NCBI GenBank assembly: GCA_946404865.1
Contig: CAMJFC010000005.1
Coordinates: 26,427 to 90,426 of the forward strand
DNA: 64,000 nt
DNA from: an uncultured Prevotellaceae bacterium
GTDB taxonomy: Bacteria > Bacteroidota > Bacteroidia > Bacteroidales > Bacteroidaceae
Direction: 5' to 3'
Shown: positions 40,551 through 48,855 of the stretch, piece after piece
How the letters are laid out: each line of letters starts with the position of its first letter
Position numbering within the stretch: the first letter of the stretch is position 1
The notes under the pieces: model-generated
What the model was told of the DNA's origin: nothing
The model's input: only the letters and a program-made list of their open reading frames with translations
Database searches by the model: none
Program-made: the position numbers and the translations under genes

Positions 40551-42263
40551 ATGAAAACAACAATATTATCCATAGCTGCACTCAGCCTGCTGACCTTAGG
40601 ACTGACATCTTGTGGAGAGGATTTCCTCGATGTGCAGTCGAAGACCGAAGGCACTACCGGCAACTTCTATACCAGCGAGTCGGCCGCCTCACGCGCACTG
40701 ATCGGCTGCTACGACGGATGGCAGCGCACCGTGTCCAACGGACCGACATTTGCTTTCCACTACCTCTCCGAACTCTGTTCCGACGAGTGCTTCGGCGGTA
40801 CGGGAAATAACGACGCACGCAACTCCGCCGTTGTTGACCGCTTCGACATCGGCGAGGACAACTCGCAGCAAAACCTCCACAATACCCTTTGGGAGAGTTA
40901 TTATGCGGCTATCTACCGCGTGAACCAACTGATTGTCAAAGAGAATGAGATTGCATGGAACAGTGAAGCCTCGCACGGACAACTCATCGGCGAAGCCCGC
41001 GCCATTCGCGGTATCCTCTATTTTGACATGGTGCGCGTGTTTGAGAATGTGCCCCTGCTCACCGAACCCTCAACGGAGAATGTGCCACAAGCCAACCCCG
41101 ATGATGTCTATGCGCTGATCTTCGATGACTTGAAATATGCGGCAGAGAATATCCCTGCCGATGCTTATCCGAAAGCCTCATCGTCAACCAACGACGGACG
41201 CATCACCTGCTATGCCGCTAAGGCCATGATGGCCCGCGCATATCTCTTCTATACCGGTGTCTATGGAAAAGAACCGGCTGGTGTGACCAAGGCCGAGGTG
41301 CTGCAAGGACTCGAAGACATCATCAACAGCGGCGAATATGCGCTTGTACCTCTCTACAAAAATCTCTGGTATTGCGCCAGCACCACATGGGAAGGCAGCG
41401 ACCAGACGGGATGGCGCGAGGTCAGCACATACGCTGGCGAGGATAACGTTGAGAATATCTTGACCATGAAGTTCAACTACACCTCCGACTACAACGGCAA
41501 TGCGGGCGGCAACAATGCCATCCAGATGTTCTCCATCCGTGGCGGCACCTTCAAGGCTCCCTACGGACAAGGGTGGGGCGGTGCCACGGTGCCGAAGAAC
41601 TTCGTCGAGTCGTTCCCCGCTGGTGACCAGCGTCTGACGGCCTCTGTCATCGACCTCGAAGGCGAGGGCATCGCCTCGACCACTGAATATCAGAGCGCCA
41701 TCAACGATCAACGCGAATATACCGGCTATTTCAATAAGAAATATACGGCCCGTTCAGGTTATCATCAGAGCGAAAGTTCCGGCTCATGGTCGCTCACCCA
41801 TTATTACGACGGTCTGATGGCTGGCGACTTCCAAATCTCGCAGCCTATCGGTTATACCATCATGCGCTATGCCGACGTGCTCCTCATGGCAGCCGAACTG
41901 GGCAGCAGCAACGCACAGGCATACCTCAACCAAGTGCACAACCGCGCCTATGCCACCGAGAATGCGGATGGCAGCATCAACACGCCCAACAACAGCGTAG
42001 CCGTGACCAAAGATAACATCATGGAAGAGCGCCGGTTGGAGTTCGCCTTCGAGGGCATCCGCTATTGGGACCTCCTCCGTCAGGGTGTTGACGTGGCTGC
42101 CCGTGCCATCGTAGCATCGGGCGAGAAAGTGCTCAATGGCGGCAATGAAGCGACGGTCACCTTCAAGGCCGATAACATCGTCTCGAAGCGTGGCTTCCAG
42201 CAGATTCCTCTCACGCAGATTCAGCTCTCAAACGGCGTACTCAAACAGAATGCCGGATGGTAA
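40551..42263 (+). CDS. SusD/RagB-family surface glycan-binding lipoprotein
   Basis: The 570-residue protein has a lipobox ending GLTSC (Cys21). The body has the SusD layout: the N-terminal helix FYTSESAASRALIGCYDGW, TPR-like helices (GEARAIRGILYFDMVRVFE), and the C-terminal signature NIMEERRLEFAFEGIRYWDLLR. SusD forms the lid over the SusC barrel and hands over bound oligosaccharides. Many exposed Trp and Tyr residues could stack on sugars. The gap to the next gene contains TATAG-type short repeats. Confidence 0.95.
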   Translation: MKTTILSIAALSLLTLGLTSCGEDFLDVQSKTEGTTGNFYTSESAASRALIGCYDGWQRTVSNGPTFAFHYLSELCSDECFGGTGNNDARNSAVVDRFDIGEDNSQQNLHNTLWESYYAAIYRVNQLIVKENEIAWNSEASHGQLIGEARAIRGILYFDMVRVFENVPLLTEPSTENVPQANPDDVYALIFDDLKYAAENIPADAYPKASSSTNDGRITCYAAKAMMARAYLFYTGVYGKEPAGVTKAEVLQGLEDIINSGEYALVPLYKNLWYCASTTWEGSDQTGWREVSTYAGEDNVENILTMKFNYTSDYNGNAGGNNAIQMFSIRGGTFKAPYGQGWGGATVPKNFVESFPAGDQRLTASVIDLEGEGIASTTEYQSAINDQREYTGYFNKKYTARSGYHQSESSGSWSLTHYYDGLMAGDFQISQPIGYTIMRYADVLLMAAELGSSNAQAYLNQVHNRAYATENADGSINTPNNSVAVTKDNIMEERRLEFAFEGIRYWDLLRQGVDVAARAIVASGEKVLNGGNEATVTFKADNIVSKRGFQQIPLTQIQLSNGVLKQNAGW

Positions 42264-42323
42264 TAGTCAATAGATACTATAGCCACTATAGTCACGATGA
42301 TAATCAATAAAACAAATAACGAC

Positions 42324-44228
42324 ATGAAAAAATCAATATATTTGTCAGCGGTAGCAGCGCTGCTCTTCGCAGCTTGCTCGCCCGATGACTATAGCTTGAT
42401 GGACCGTAACCTCGACCCGCAGGACCTCGTTGAGGGCATCGCCTTTACCGTTGATGTGGATGCGGAAAACACCGTCACGCTCAAAAGTCTGCTCGACAAG
42501 AGCTATTCATGCTACTGGACACAGCCCAACGGGCGCAGCCAGGGACATGAGGTGAAACTGCAACTGCCCTTCGCGGGCACTTACCAGGTGCAATTCGGTG
42601 TGGACACACGAGGGGGCGTCGTGTATGGCGAACCCTATCAGTTCACCATCTCGACCAACAACATGGCACTGCTCGAAGACCCGCTCTATGAATACCTCAC
42701 CGGAGGTGTGGGACACAGTAAGAAATGGGTGCCTTGCGACAAAGCCTATGGCGTAGGACAATGTACAGGTCCGGTGATGTACTGTAACCCCGATGATGTG
42801 CTCAACGACGGCTCGGGCGACACCAAACTCGGCATCAACCACATGGTGCCCAACTGGGATCCGGGCTTTGAGAACTGGCTCATCCCCGCCGACAGTCCCT
42901 ATATGGATTCGTATATGATCTTCTCGCTCGACGATGTCAACGGATGTTCCATCACGGAGTATCGTGCCGAAGACGGAGATGCCCATACGGGTAAATTCAA
43001 CCTCAACCTGAGCGACAAGAACTATCCCGTCATCTCGTTCACCGATACGTACAGCATGCATAATGTCGGTTTCGACGGTGCTTGCGACAGCTATACCACC
43101 GATGTCATCATCACCGAACTCACACCTTATATGTTGCAACTGGCAACTAAGCGTACTGTGGAACCCTGGTGGATTATCTGGAACTTCATCGCCGAGGATG
43201 TGAAAAACGGTACAGTTGAAATACCCTCCGACGAACCCGGATATATCGAACCGTCGGCACCTGTTCTGCCTGAGATAAGCAACCTCGAAGAGGGGCTCTT
43301 CACCACCGACATCAACGGTGTCAATTACACTGGCTCGGCCATGACGTTCCTCGTCAGCGACGAGGCGGCATACGACTGGATGTGGTGGAACGGCGGCACC
43401 AGTGAGTGGGAAGGCATCGTCAAAGGAGAGTACGGCAGCGATTGGGCTCCGAAATGGGGCGAAGAGGTGGCCGATGTGGAATTCACCATCAACAAGAAGT
43501 CGGACGGCACGTACACCTACGAAATGGGCGAACAGAGTGGCACCATGACCATCGATGGGTCGAAACTCGTCTTCGACCAGGAGGTGTCCTTCTTCACCGT
43601 CACGGGCGACAACCGTGTCATCGAATTGAAAGGAGAGGAGTGGCAGGTGTTTAAGTGCGACCCGGGTTCGGAACTCATCATCGGTATTCCTGACAAGAAA
43701 GACGCTTCGGGCGCTTACAACACCTATCTCGTGGTCAACCTCACGTACAAGCCTGTGGGCGGCGGACAGTCTGGTCCCATCAACGTGAAGTTCAACCCCG
43801 ATAATGTGAATAACTACATCGAATCCGACAAGTATTTCCGTTGCCAGATTTACAACCCGTGGGGTGGCGGTGGCGATGCCATCGACCCGGCCGACCTCAA
43901 ACTCAAGAAGAACCAGACGGTCAAGGTGACACTCACTCTTCATGGATTCACCTTCACGCAACCCGCCAAAATGGTGCTCTGCTGCAACCGCGGCAGTGAG
44001 CAGGGATGGGAGACGGAGTGCTTTGACTATGCACGTGCCATCACGGTCAACGGCAATGGCACCTATACCATCTCATGGACCAACGACACCGGCTCGACCG
44101 TAAAATGGGACGATGCTACCTCTGCGCTCACCATGACCATGCAGTATGTGGGTTATGCCTCTGTTGACCCCGACTCTGAAGGCTCTTACAAGAACGCTTG
44201 CACCATCGAAAGTATTACGATTGAATAA
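42324..44228 (+). CDS. Surface glycan-binding lipoprotein (SusE/SGBP-type position)
   Basis: The start is set at ATG 42324 (634 residues), which gives the short signal MKKSIYLSAVAALLFAAC with Cys18; a more upstream in-frame ATG at 42297 adds nine polar residues. The N-terminal 95 residues look like a PKD/Ig-like sandwich (TYQVQFGVDTRGGVVYG). The rest is beta-rich with many Trp, including WWIIWNF, DWMWWNGGTSEWEG and NPWGGGGDAID. A lipocalin-like segment (MTIDGSKLVFDQEVSFF) is visible. No catalytic motif. The third place after susCD suggests a surface-exposed glycan-binding role. Confidence 0.75.
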   Translation: MKKSIYLSAVAALLFAACSPDDYSLMDRNLDPQDLVEGIAFTVDVDAENTVTLKSLLDKSYSCYWTQPNGRSQGHEVKLQLPFAGTYQVQFGVDTRGGVVYGEPYQFTISTNNMALLEDPLYEYLTGGVGHSKKWVPCDKAYGVGQCTGPVMYCNPDDVLNDGSGDTKLGINHMVPNWDPGFENWLIPADSPYMDSYMIFSLDDVNGCSITEYRAEDGDAHTGKFNLNLSDKNYPVISFTDTYSMHNVGFDGACDSYTTDVIITELTPYMLQLATKRTVEPWWIIWNFIAEDVKNGTVEIPSDEPGYIEPSAPVLPEISNLEEGLFTTDINGVNYTGSAMTFLVSDEAAYDWMWWNGGTSEWEGIVKGEYGSDWAPKWGEEVADVEFTINKKSDGTYTYEMGEQSGTMTIDGSKLVFDQEVSFFTVTGDNRVIELKGEEWQVFKCDPGSELIIGIPDKKDASGAYNTYLVVNLTYKPVGGGQSGPINVKFNPDNVNNYIESDKYFRCQIYNPWGGGGDAIDPADLKLKKNQTVKVTLTLHGFTFTQPAKMVLCCNRGSEQGWETECFDYARAITVNGNGTYTISWTNDTGSTVKWDDATSALTMTMQYVGYASVDPDSEGSYKNACTIESITIE

Positions 44229-44246
44229 CCTCAAATCAAACAGATT

Positions 44247-46862
44247 ATGAAACTGAACAAAATATTTTTCGGAATCATGGCATTGGTCATGGGCGCTGCC
44301 TCGATGACCTCGTGCAGCGATGAAGACGATTACTACGCCAACACCACACCCCTGCTCACCGACGGGGCTGTCGTCACCGGCTCGTCCGACGTCACTGCCA
44401 CCACGGCCACCTTCCACGGCACCGTGGCCGGACTCGACAACGTGAGCACGGCATCCTATGCCACGGGGTTCTATTACGGCAACTCTGCCACGGCGCTTAC
44501 CGAGACCCTCGGCGCTGCGTCGGGTGCGGAATTTTCTGCGTCGATTCAGGGACTGTCTGTCGGACAGACCATCTACTATCAGGCGTTCGTCACCCTTCAA
44601 GGACGCATGACCTACAGGGGCGAGGTGAAGTCGCTCGTGACCACCGATGCCACCATCACCACCGGCGATGCCACGGCCATCGACTACGCGCAGGCCACCA
44701 TGGCAGGCGCAGCGGCCAAATATCCTGAAACGGCCAAGGCCGGTATCGTCATCGCTGCTACCTCCGACCAGGAGGCGGTGCGTGCCGGACTGCGTCTTGA
44801 GGCTGACAAACTCGATGCTTTCAATGTCACCAAAGCGGGTCTGCTGCCCTCTACCACTTATTATTATGCTGCTTTCCTCGACCTCGGCACCAGTGTCATC
44901 TACGGCGATGTGAAATCGTTCACCACGGGTGCTTTCGAGTGGAACGCTGACAACGACTTCGTTGACCTCGGCCTATCCGTGAAATGGGCGAAGCGCAACA
45001 TCGGTGCCAAGAGTGAGACCGACTTCGGCGGACAGTTCGGTTTCGGCGACCTCACAGGTGTCAACCCCAGTATCGACCCGGCTGATTATGCTTCGGAGAA
45101 TATCTATCAGACGCCCGGCGACCTGGCATACATCGCCACCGGCGGTATCGCCACATTGCCTTCGGCCGACCTCTTCGAGGAACTCTTCCGTCTCTGCACC
45201 ACCGAGTGGACCACGCAAGACGGAGTGGAAGGATACAAAGTGACAGGTCCCAACGGTAACAGCATCTTCCTCCCCGCTGCCGGCAAGCGCGTGGCTTCAG
45301 GGGTCAGCGAAGAGGGCACGCACGGCTACTACCTCACCGGTTCGGTCAATGTCAACAACAGCCAGTTCGCTGTCGATTATGAGTTCACCTCTGCCACCGG
45401 CTACCGTTCCACACGTGCCGTCTATGAGGCCATGGCCGTCAGACCTGTCACTGTGGCCCGCAACGTGCCTTTCGACAAGTCGTTGCTCTACACCAAGTGG
45501 TATCTCGACAACGGTCAGGATGGCAAGCAGCATGTCTGGGAAGGTCCGTTCACACAGTGGGGCAAGACCGACACTTGGGGCACCGTGACCAACAACGAGC
45601 CCAACCCCTACCAGGACATCCACTGGGAGATGGGTACTGGCAACGGTTGGATTGGCTACACCTATGGCGTTGACTATGGTTATATGGAGTTCAAGGAGGA
45701 TGGCACGGTCTTCATCCACCGCATCAACGATAGTGGTGTAGTCACTGACGAGAACGGTACCTTCACCATCGACGAGAAGAACAAGACCATCACCATCGAC
45801 ATCAACGTGCTCTGCGCCAACACCTGGGTGGCCGTGAAGAGCGGCACGCTCAATATCCTCAGCCTCACAGAAGACGGATTGCAGATAGGTATCCTCAATA
45901 ACGATGATTATCAGTACTCGCTCAACTACTACAGCCAATCGAAGGCCGACAAGGATGCTGCCATCAAGGTGCAGCTCAATGCCTGCGGCTCTGACTGGGG
46001 CGGTGTGTGGGATGTGCTCGTGGATGAGCTGGCTCCTGAAGAACTCAACGGACAGCACTCCTTTACCTATCAAGGTAGTGTCAAGGACGGTATGGTCTTC
46101 ACACTCGACCTGATTGACCTGTGCAAGAAGTTCCCCGATGCTTTCGTCCGTATCGATGAAATCAAAGTGGATGGCAAGTCTGTTCCTTTCAACGCCAATA
46201 ACTTCTGCTATGGTGATATTGAGAACAAAGGCGTCTATCGCGTGGAGTTGTTTAACGTCTATGGAAAGAATTCGGCCAACGGAGCTGTCATCGCCTCGCC
46301 CTTCAGCAACCTCACCAATACAGGGGCTGAGCCGGCGCTCGGATTCTCCAACTCTTTCGAGATGACTTATACCATTGTCAAAGAGGGAGTCAACGGCACG
46401 TACTATCCCAACCTCATCACCATCAACCCGTCGTGGGGTGGACCGTGGGATTATAACGACGGAGCAACGTCGTTCACCGTCAAGCTCAATCCCGAAACGG
46501 CTAAGTACGAGGTGTCGCAAAGCAGTTTCAATATCCTCTACAGCAGCGCCGACCATGCCGCAGGGTCGATTATGACCTTCATCGAGATTGCCGACATCTT
46601 CGGTTACTTCCCCACCATGCACTGCACACTCAACAGTTTGAAACTCGACGGAAAGTCGGTGCAGTTCAATGCCGCAGGTGTGGTGGATACCAACGAGGGG
46701 ACAAAATACCGTCTTGAACTCTGGAACATGTATGGCTATACCAGTCAGGTGGGATGTGCCTTCGGAACACCTGCCGATGGCGTCATCAAAGAACTGGGCT
46801 TCTCCAACACCATGGAACTCAACTTCACCATCAACAGCCTCTTCGCTGTTCCTCAGTTCTAA
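44247..46862 (+). CDS. Large multidomain surface lipoprotein with duplicated C-terminal domain
   Basis: The 871-residue protein has lipobox SMTSC (Cys23). The N-terminal 200 residues are two fibronectin-III-like repeats (TATFHGTV, TYRGEVKSLVT). Residues 230-405 resemble the DUF1566/Fibrobacter major paralogous domain (FVDLGLSVKWAKRNIG, NGNSIFLPAAG). Residues 410-560 look like a lipocalin-type fold. The last 300 residues are two related beta-sandwich copies sharing DWGGVWD/SWGGPWD, EIKVDGKSVPFN/SLKLDGKSVQFN, YRVELFNVYG/YRLELWNMYG and LGFSNSFE/LGFSNTME. This suggests a tandem glycan-binding module. Its role in capture of the locus's glycan is inferred from position. Confidence 0.72.
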   Translation: MKLNKIFFGIMALVMGAASMTSCSDEDDYYANTTPLLTDGAVVTGSSDVTATTATFHGTVAGLDNVSTASYATGFYYGNSATALTETLGAASGAEFSASIQGLSVGQTIYYQAFVTLQGRMTYRGEVKSLVTTDATITTGDATAIDYAQATMAGAAAKYPETAKAGIVIAATSDQEAVRAGLRLEADKLDAFNVTKAGLLPSTTYYYAAFLDLGTSVIYGDVKSFTTGAFEWNADNDFVDLGLSVKWAKRNIGAKSETDFGGQFGFGDLTGVNPSIDPADYASENIYQTPGDLAYIATGGIATLPSADLFEELFRLCTTEWTTQDGVEGYKVTGPNGNSIFLPAAGKRVASGVSEEGTHGYYLTGSVNVNNSQFAVDYEFTSATGYRSTRAVYEAMAVRPVTVARNVPFDKSLLYTKWYLDNGQDGKQHVWEGPFTQWGKTDTWGTVTNNEPNPYQDIHWEMGTGNGWIGYTYGVDYGYMEFKEDGTVFIHRINDSGVVTDENGTFTIDEKNKTITIDINVLCANTWVAVKSGTLNILSLTEDGLQIGILNNDDYQYSLNYYSQSKADKDAAIKVQLNACGSDWGGVWDVLVDELAPEELNGQHSFTYQGSVKDGMVFTLDLIDLCKKFPDAFVRIDEIKVDGKSVPFNANNFCYGDIENKGVYRVELFNVYGKNSANGAVIASPFSNLTNTGAEPALGFSNSFEMTYTIVKEGVNGTYYPNLITINPSWGGPWDYNDGATSFTVKLNPETAKYEVSQSSFNILYSSADHAAGSIMTFIEIADIFGYFPTMHCTLNSLKLDGKSVQFNAAGVVDTNEGTKYRLELWNMYGYTSQVGCAFGTPADGVIKELGFSNTMELNFTINSLFAVPQF

Positions 46863-46889
46863 ACACGAAAGAATCATTTAGGAGTCAGT

Positions 46890-46962
46890 GAGTGAAGATG
46901 TGCTTCATGTCAATAATACAGTATCGTCTTCACTCCTTCACTCCTCCACTCCTTCACTCCCA
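46890..46962. repeat. Inverted repeat and CACTCCTTCACTCC tract before the GH5 gene
   Basis: GAGTGAAGA (46890-46898) pairs with TCTTCACTC (46927-46935). The second arm belongs to a run of CTCCTTCACTC units that continues to 46962. It lies between the 871-residue lipoprotein gene and the GH5 gene and could modulate read-through. Confidence 0.65.
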
Positions 46963-46973
46963 AAAAAACGATT

Positions 46974-48740
46974 ATGAAAATAAGAAAATTCTTGCTGTTC
47001 TTGACCTTGTCGATGGTCGGCAGCGTATTGTGTGCCGCCTGTGGCGATGATGATGAGGTCAAAGACAACTTCGTCATCAGCAATCTCAAGGTGACCACAG
47101 AAAATATGATATTCCCCAAAGAGGGAGGCGAACAGACGTTCTACGTGCAGTCGGTGGCTGCTCCCACGGCTACCAGCGACCAGGGTTGGTGTGGCATCAC
47201 CTTGGGCACGACGACCGATCACTTGAAGGTGACACCGGTGGTGGTGAAGGCCGAGGCCATGACCACCGAACTGACCGACCGTACGGCGCACATCACCGTC
47301 AATGCCGGTGGACAGTCGGTTGTGGTCAATGTCTTGCAGACAGCCGGCGACCGCGTGGTCGTGGATAAGACGTCTGTCGATGTGGCGGCCGAAGGCGGGT
47401 CCTTCGACATCAAAGTGACCTCGAATGGCAACTACACCGTGAGCACCGATGCCAGCTGGCTCACCGAGACAGCCAAGAGCAACGGCAACCATACCTTCAC
47501 GGCGGCTGTCAACCCCGTGACCAGTGAGCGCAAAGCCACCATCACCTTCACGCTCAACAACGAGAAGGCGGTGGTCACTGTCACCCAAGCTGCTGCGCAG
47601 GCTTCCAGCATCACGGCCACGGCCCGCGACATTGCCAAACAGATGTATCCGGGGTGGAACCTCGGCAATACGATGGAGGGAGGCAACAACGCCGACCTCT
47701 ACAAAAACAGCGGCATCTCTACCGAGACCTCTTGGCAGAGCACAAAAACCTCACAGGCCGTCATCGACTGTGTCAAGGCGCAAGGTTTCAAATCGGTGCG
47801 TATCCCCACCGCATGGGTCATGGGACATATCACCGACGAGGCCAACATGACCATCGACCAGGCTTGGATGAACCGGGTGAAAGAGGTGGTGGACTACTGC
47901 ATCAACGATGGTCTCTATGTCGTGCTCAATGACCACTGGGACGGAGGATGGCTCGAAAGTTCCTTTGAAAATATCAGTGACGCCTCGGTCGCAGCCAATG
48001 CAGAGAAACTGGGCAAACTGTGGACTCAGATAGCTACCACCTTCCGCGACTACGACGAGCATCTGCTCTTCGCCGGACTCAACGAACCCAACTGTGATTC
48101 GCAGAGCAAGACCAATGCGCTGCTGAAATACGAACAGGCCTTCATCGATGCTGTGCGTGCCACCGGCGGCAATAACAGTAAGCGTACGCTCGTGGTGCAG
48201 GGACCGCAGACCAACATCAACAATACCGAAAGTTGGTTTGACGTGACGAAACTCATTGACCCTGCCGGCGAGGGACACCTCATGGTGGAGGTACACTACT
48301 ACGACCCGCCACAGTTCACCGGCGTGTGGGAAGGTAACAAACCCATTTGGTTCTGGGGCACGGGCAACCATGTCGATGGCGACTCGCACAATGCCAGCTC
48401 TATGGAAGAGAGCTATGTGCTGAGCCAGTTCCAAAAAATGAAGACGAAATTCGCCGACAAGGGCTATCCCGTCATCCTCGGTGAGTATGGTGCCAACTGG
48501 CGTAAAATCAGTGCCAATCAAGACAAGCACGATGCCAGTATCAAACTGTACCACAAGACCGTCTGCCAGCGTGCTGTGGATTGCGGTTTAGTACCCATGG
48601 TGTGGGATGTGAATGTGGCCAACCAGAATGGTGAGACAGGTATCATGACGGTCATCAACCGTACGGCGGCTTCCGTCTTCTGTTCCTTCGCCATGGAGGG
48701 CATCACCGAAGGCGTGGCTGCCGCCCAATGGCCCTACTAA
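46974..48740 (+). CDS. BACON-GH5 (subfamily-4-like) endo-beta-glucanase lipoprotein
   Basis: The 588-residue protein has a lipobox ending LCAAC (Cys23). Two BACON-type beta domains follow (about 30-125 and 126-210; VDVAAEGGSFDIKVTSNGNYTV). The GH5 barrel starts with GWNLGNTMEGG. The acid/base Glu is in FAGLNEPN and the nucleophile Glu in VILGEYGANW, with RIPTAW and HYYDPPQF also typical. WNLGNT is the hallmark of GH5 subfamily 4, which includes xyloglucanases and mixed-linkage glucanases; the BACON-GH5 build recalls BoGH5A of the B. ovatus xyloglucan locus. It probably cuts the polymer at the cell surface. A strong terminator follows, ending the susC operon. Confidence 0.9.
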   Translation: MKIRKFLLFLTLSMVGSVLCAACGDDDEVKDNFVISNLKVTTENMIFPKEGGEQTFYVQSVAAPTATSDQGWCGITLGTTTDHLKVTPVVVKAEAMTTELTDRTAHITVNAGGQSVVVNVLQTAGDRVVVDKTSVDVAAEGGSFDIKVTSNGNYTVSTDASWLTETAKSNGNHTFTAAVNPVTSERKATITFTLNNEKAVVTVTQAAAQASSITATARDIAKQMYPGWNLGNTMEGGNNADLYKNSGISTETSWQSTKTSQAVIDCVKAQGFKSVRIPTAWVMGHITDEANMTIDQAWMNRVKEVVDYCINDGLYVVLNDHWDGGWLESSFENISDASVAANAEKLGKLWTQIATTFRDYDEHLLFAGLNEPNCDSQSKTNALLKYEQAFIDAVRATGGNNSKRTLVVQGPQTNINNTESWFDVTKLIDPAGEGHLMVEVHYYDPPQFTGVWEGNKPIWFWGTGNHVDGDSHNASSMEESYVLSQFQKMKTKFADKGYPVILGEYGANWRKISANQDKHDASIKLYHKTVCQRAVDCGLVPMVWDVNVANQNGETGIMTVINRTAASVFCSFAMEGITEGVAAAQWPY

Positions 48741-48783
48741 TCCTTATTTCACCATTTTTTCATACCCCTTTATTTCTAAAATA

Positions 48784-48821
48784 CTCTTCCTCCGACATTT
48801 TTTCGGGGGAAGAGTTTTTTT
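48784..48821 (+). terminator. Strong intrinsic terminator at the end of the susC-to-GH5 operon
   Basis: A 12-bp stem (48784-48795 with 48803-48814; CTCTTCC/GGAAGAG at its base, one T-G pair) with a 7-base loop, followed by seven T (48815-48821). Confidence 0.9.
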
Positions 48822-48838
48822 GTTTCATCGGAATTGCT

Positions 48839-48846
48839 TATCTTCG
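48839..48846 (+). promoter_or_regulatory. TATCTTCG, near-match -7 box for the hybrid two-component gene
   Basis: Differs from TAnnTTTG by one base and lies ten bases before ATG 48856. If used, the transcript would have almost no leader. It is placed right after the terminator. Confidence 0.4.
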
Positions 48847-48855
48847 CACGCAGAT

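Noticed and set aside
42507..43961. A 484-residue open frame on the minus strand
   Set aside because: Antisense to the 634-residue lipoprotein gene; no start context, domain or promoter.
45297..46877. A 526-residue open frame on the minus strand
   Set aside because: It is exactly antisense to the 871-residue lipoprotein gene, has no recognisable motif, and is explained by the strong codon bias of that gene.
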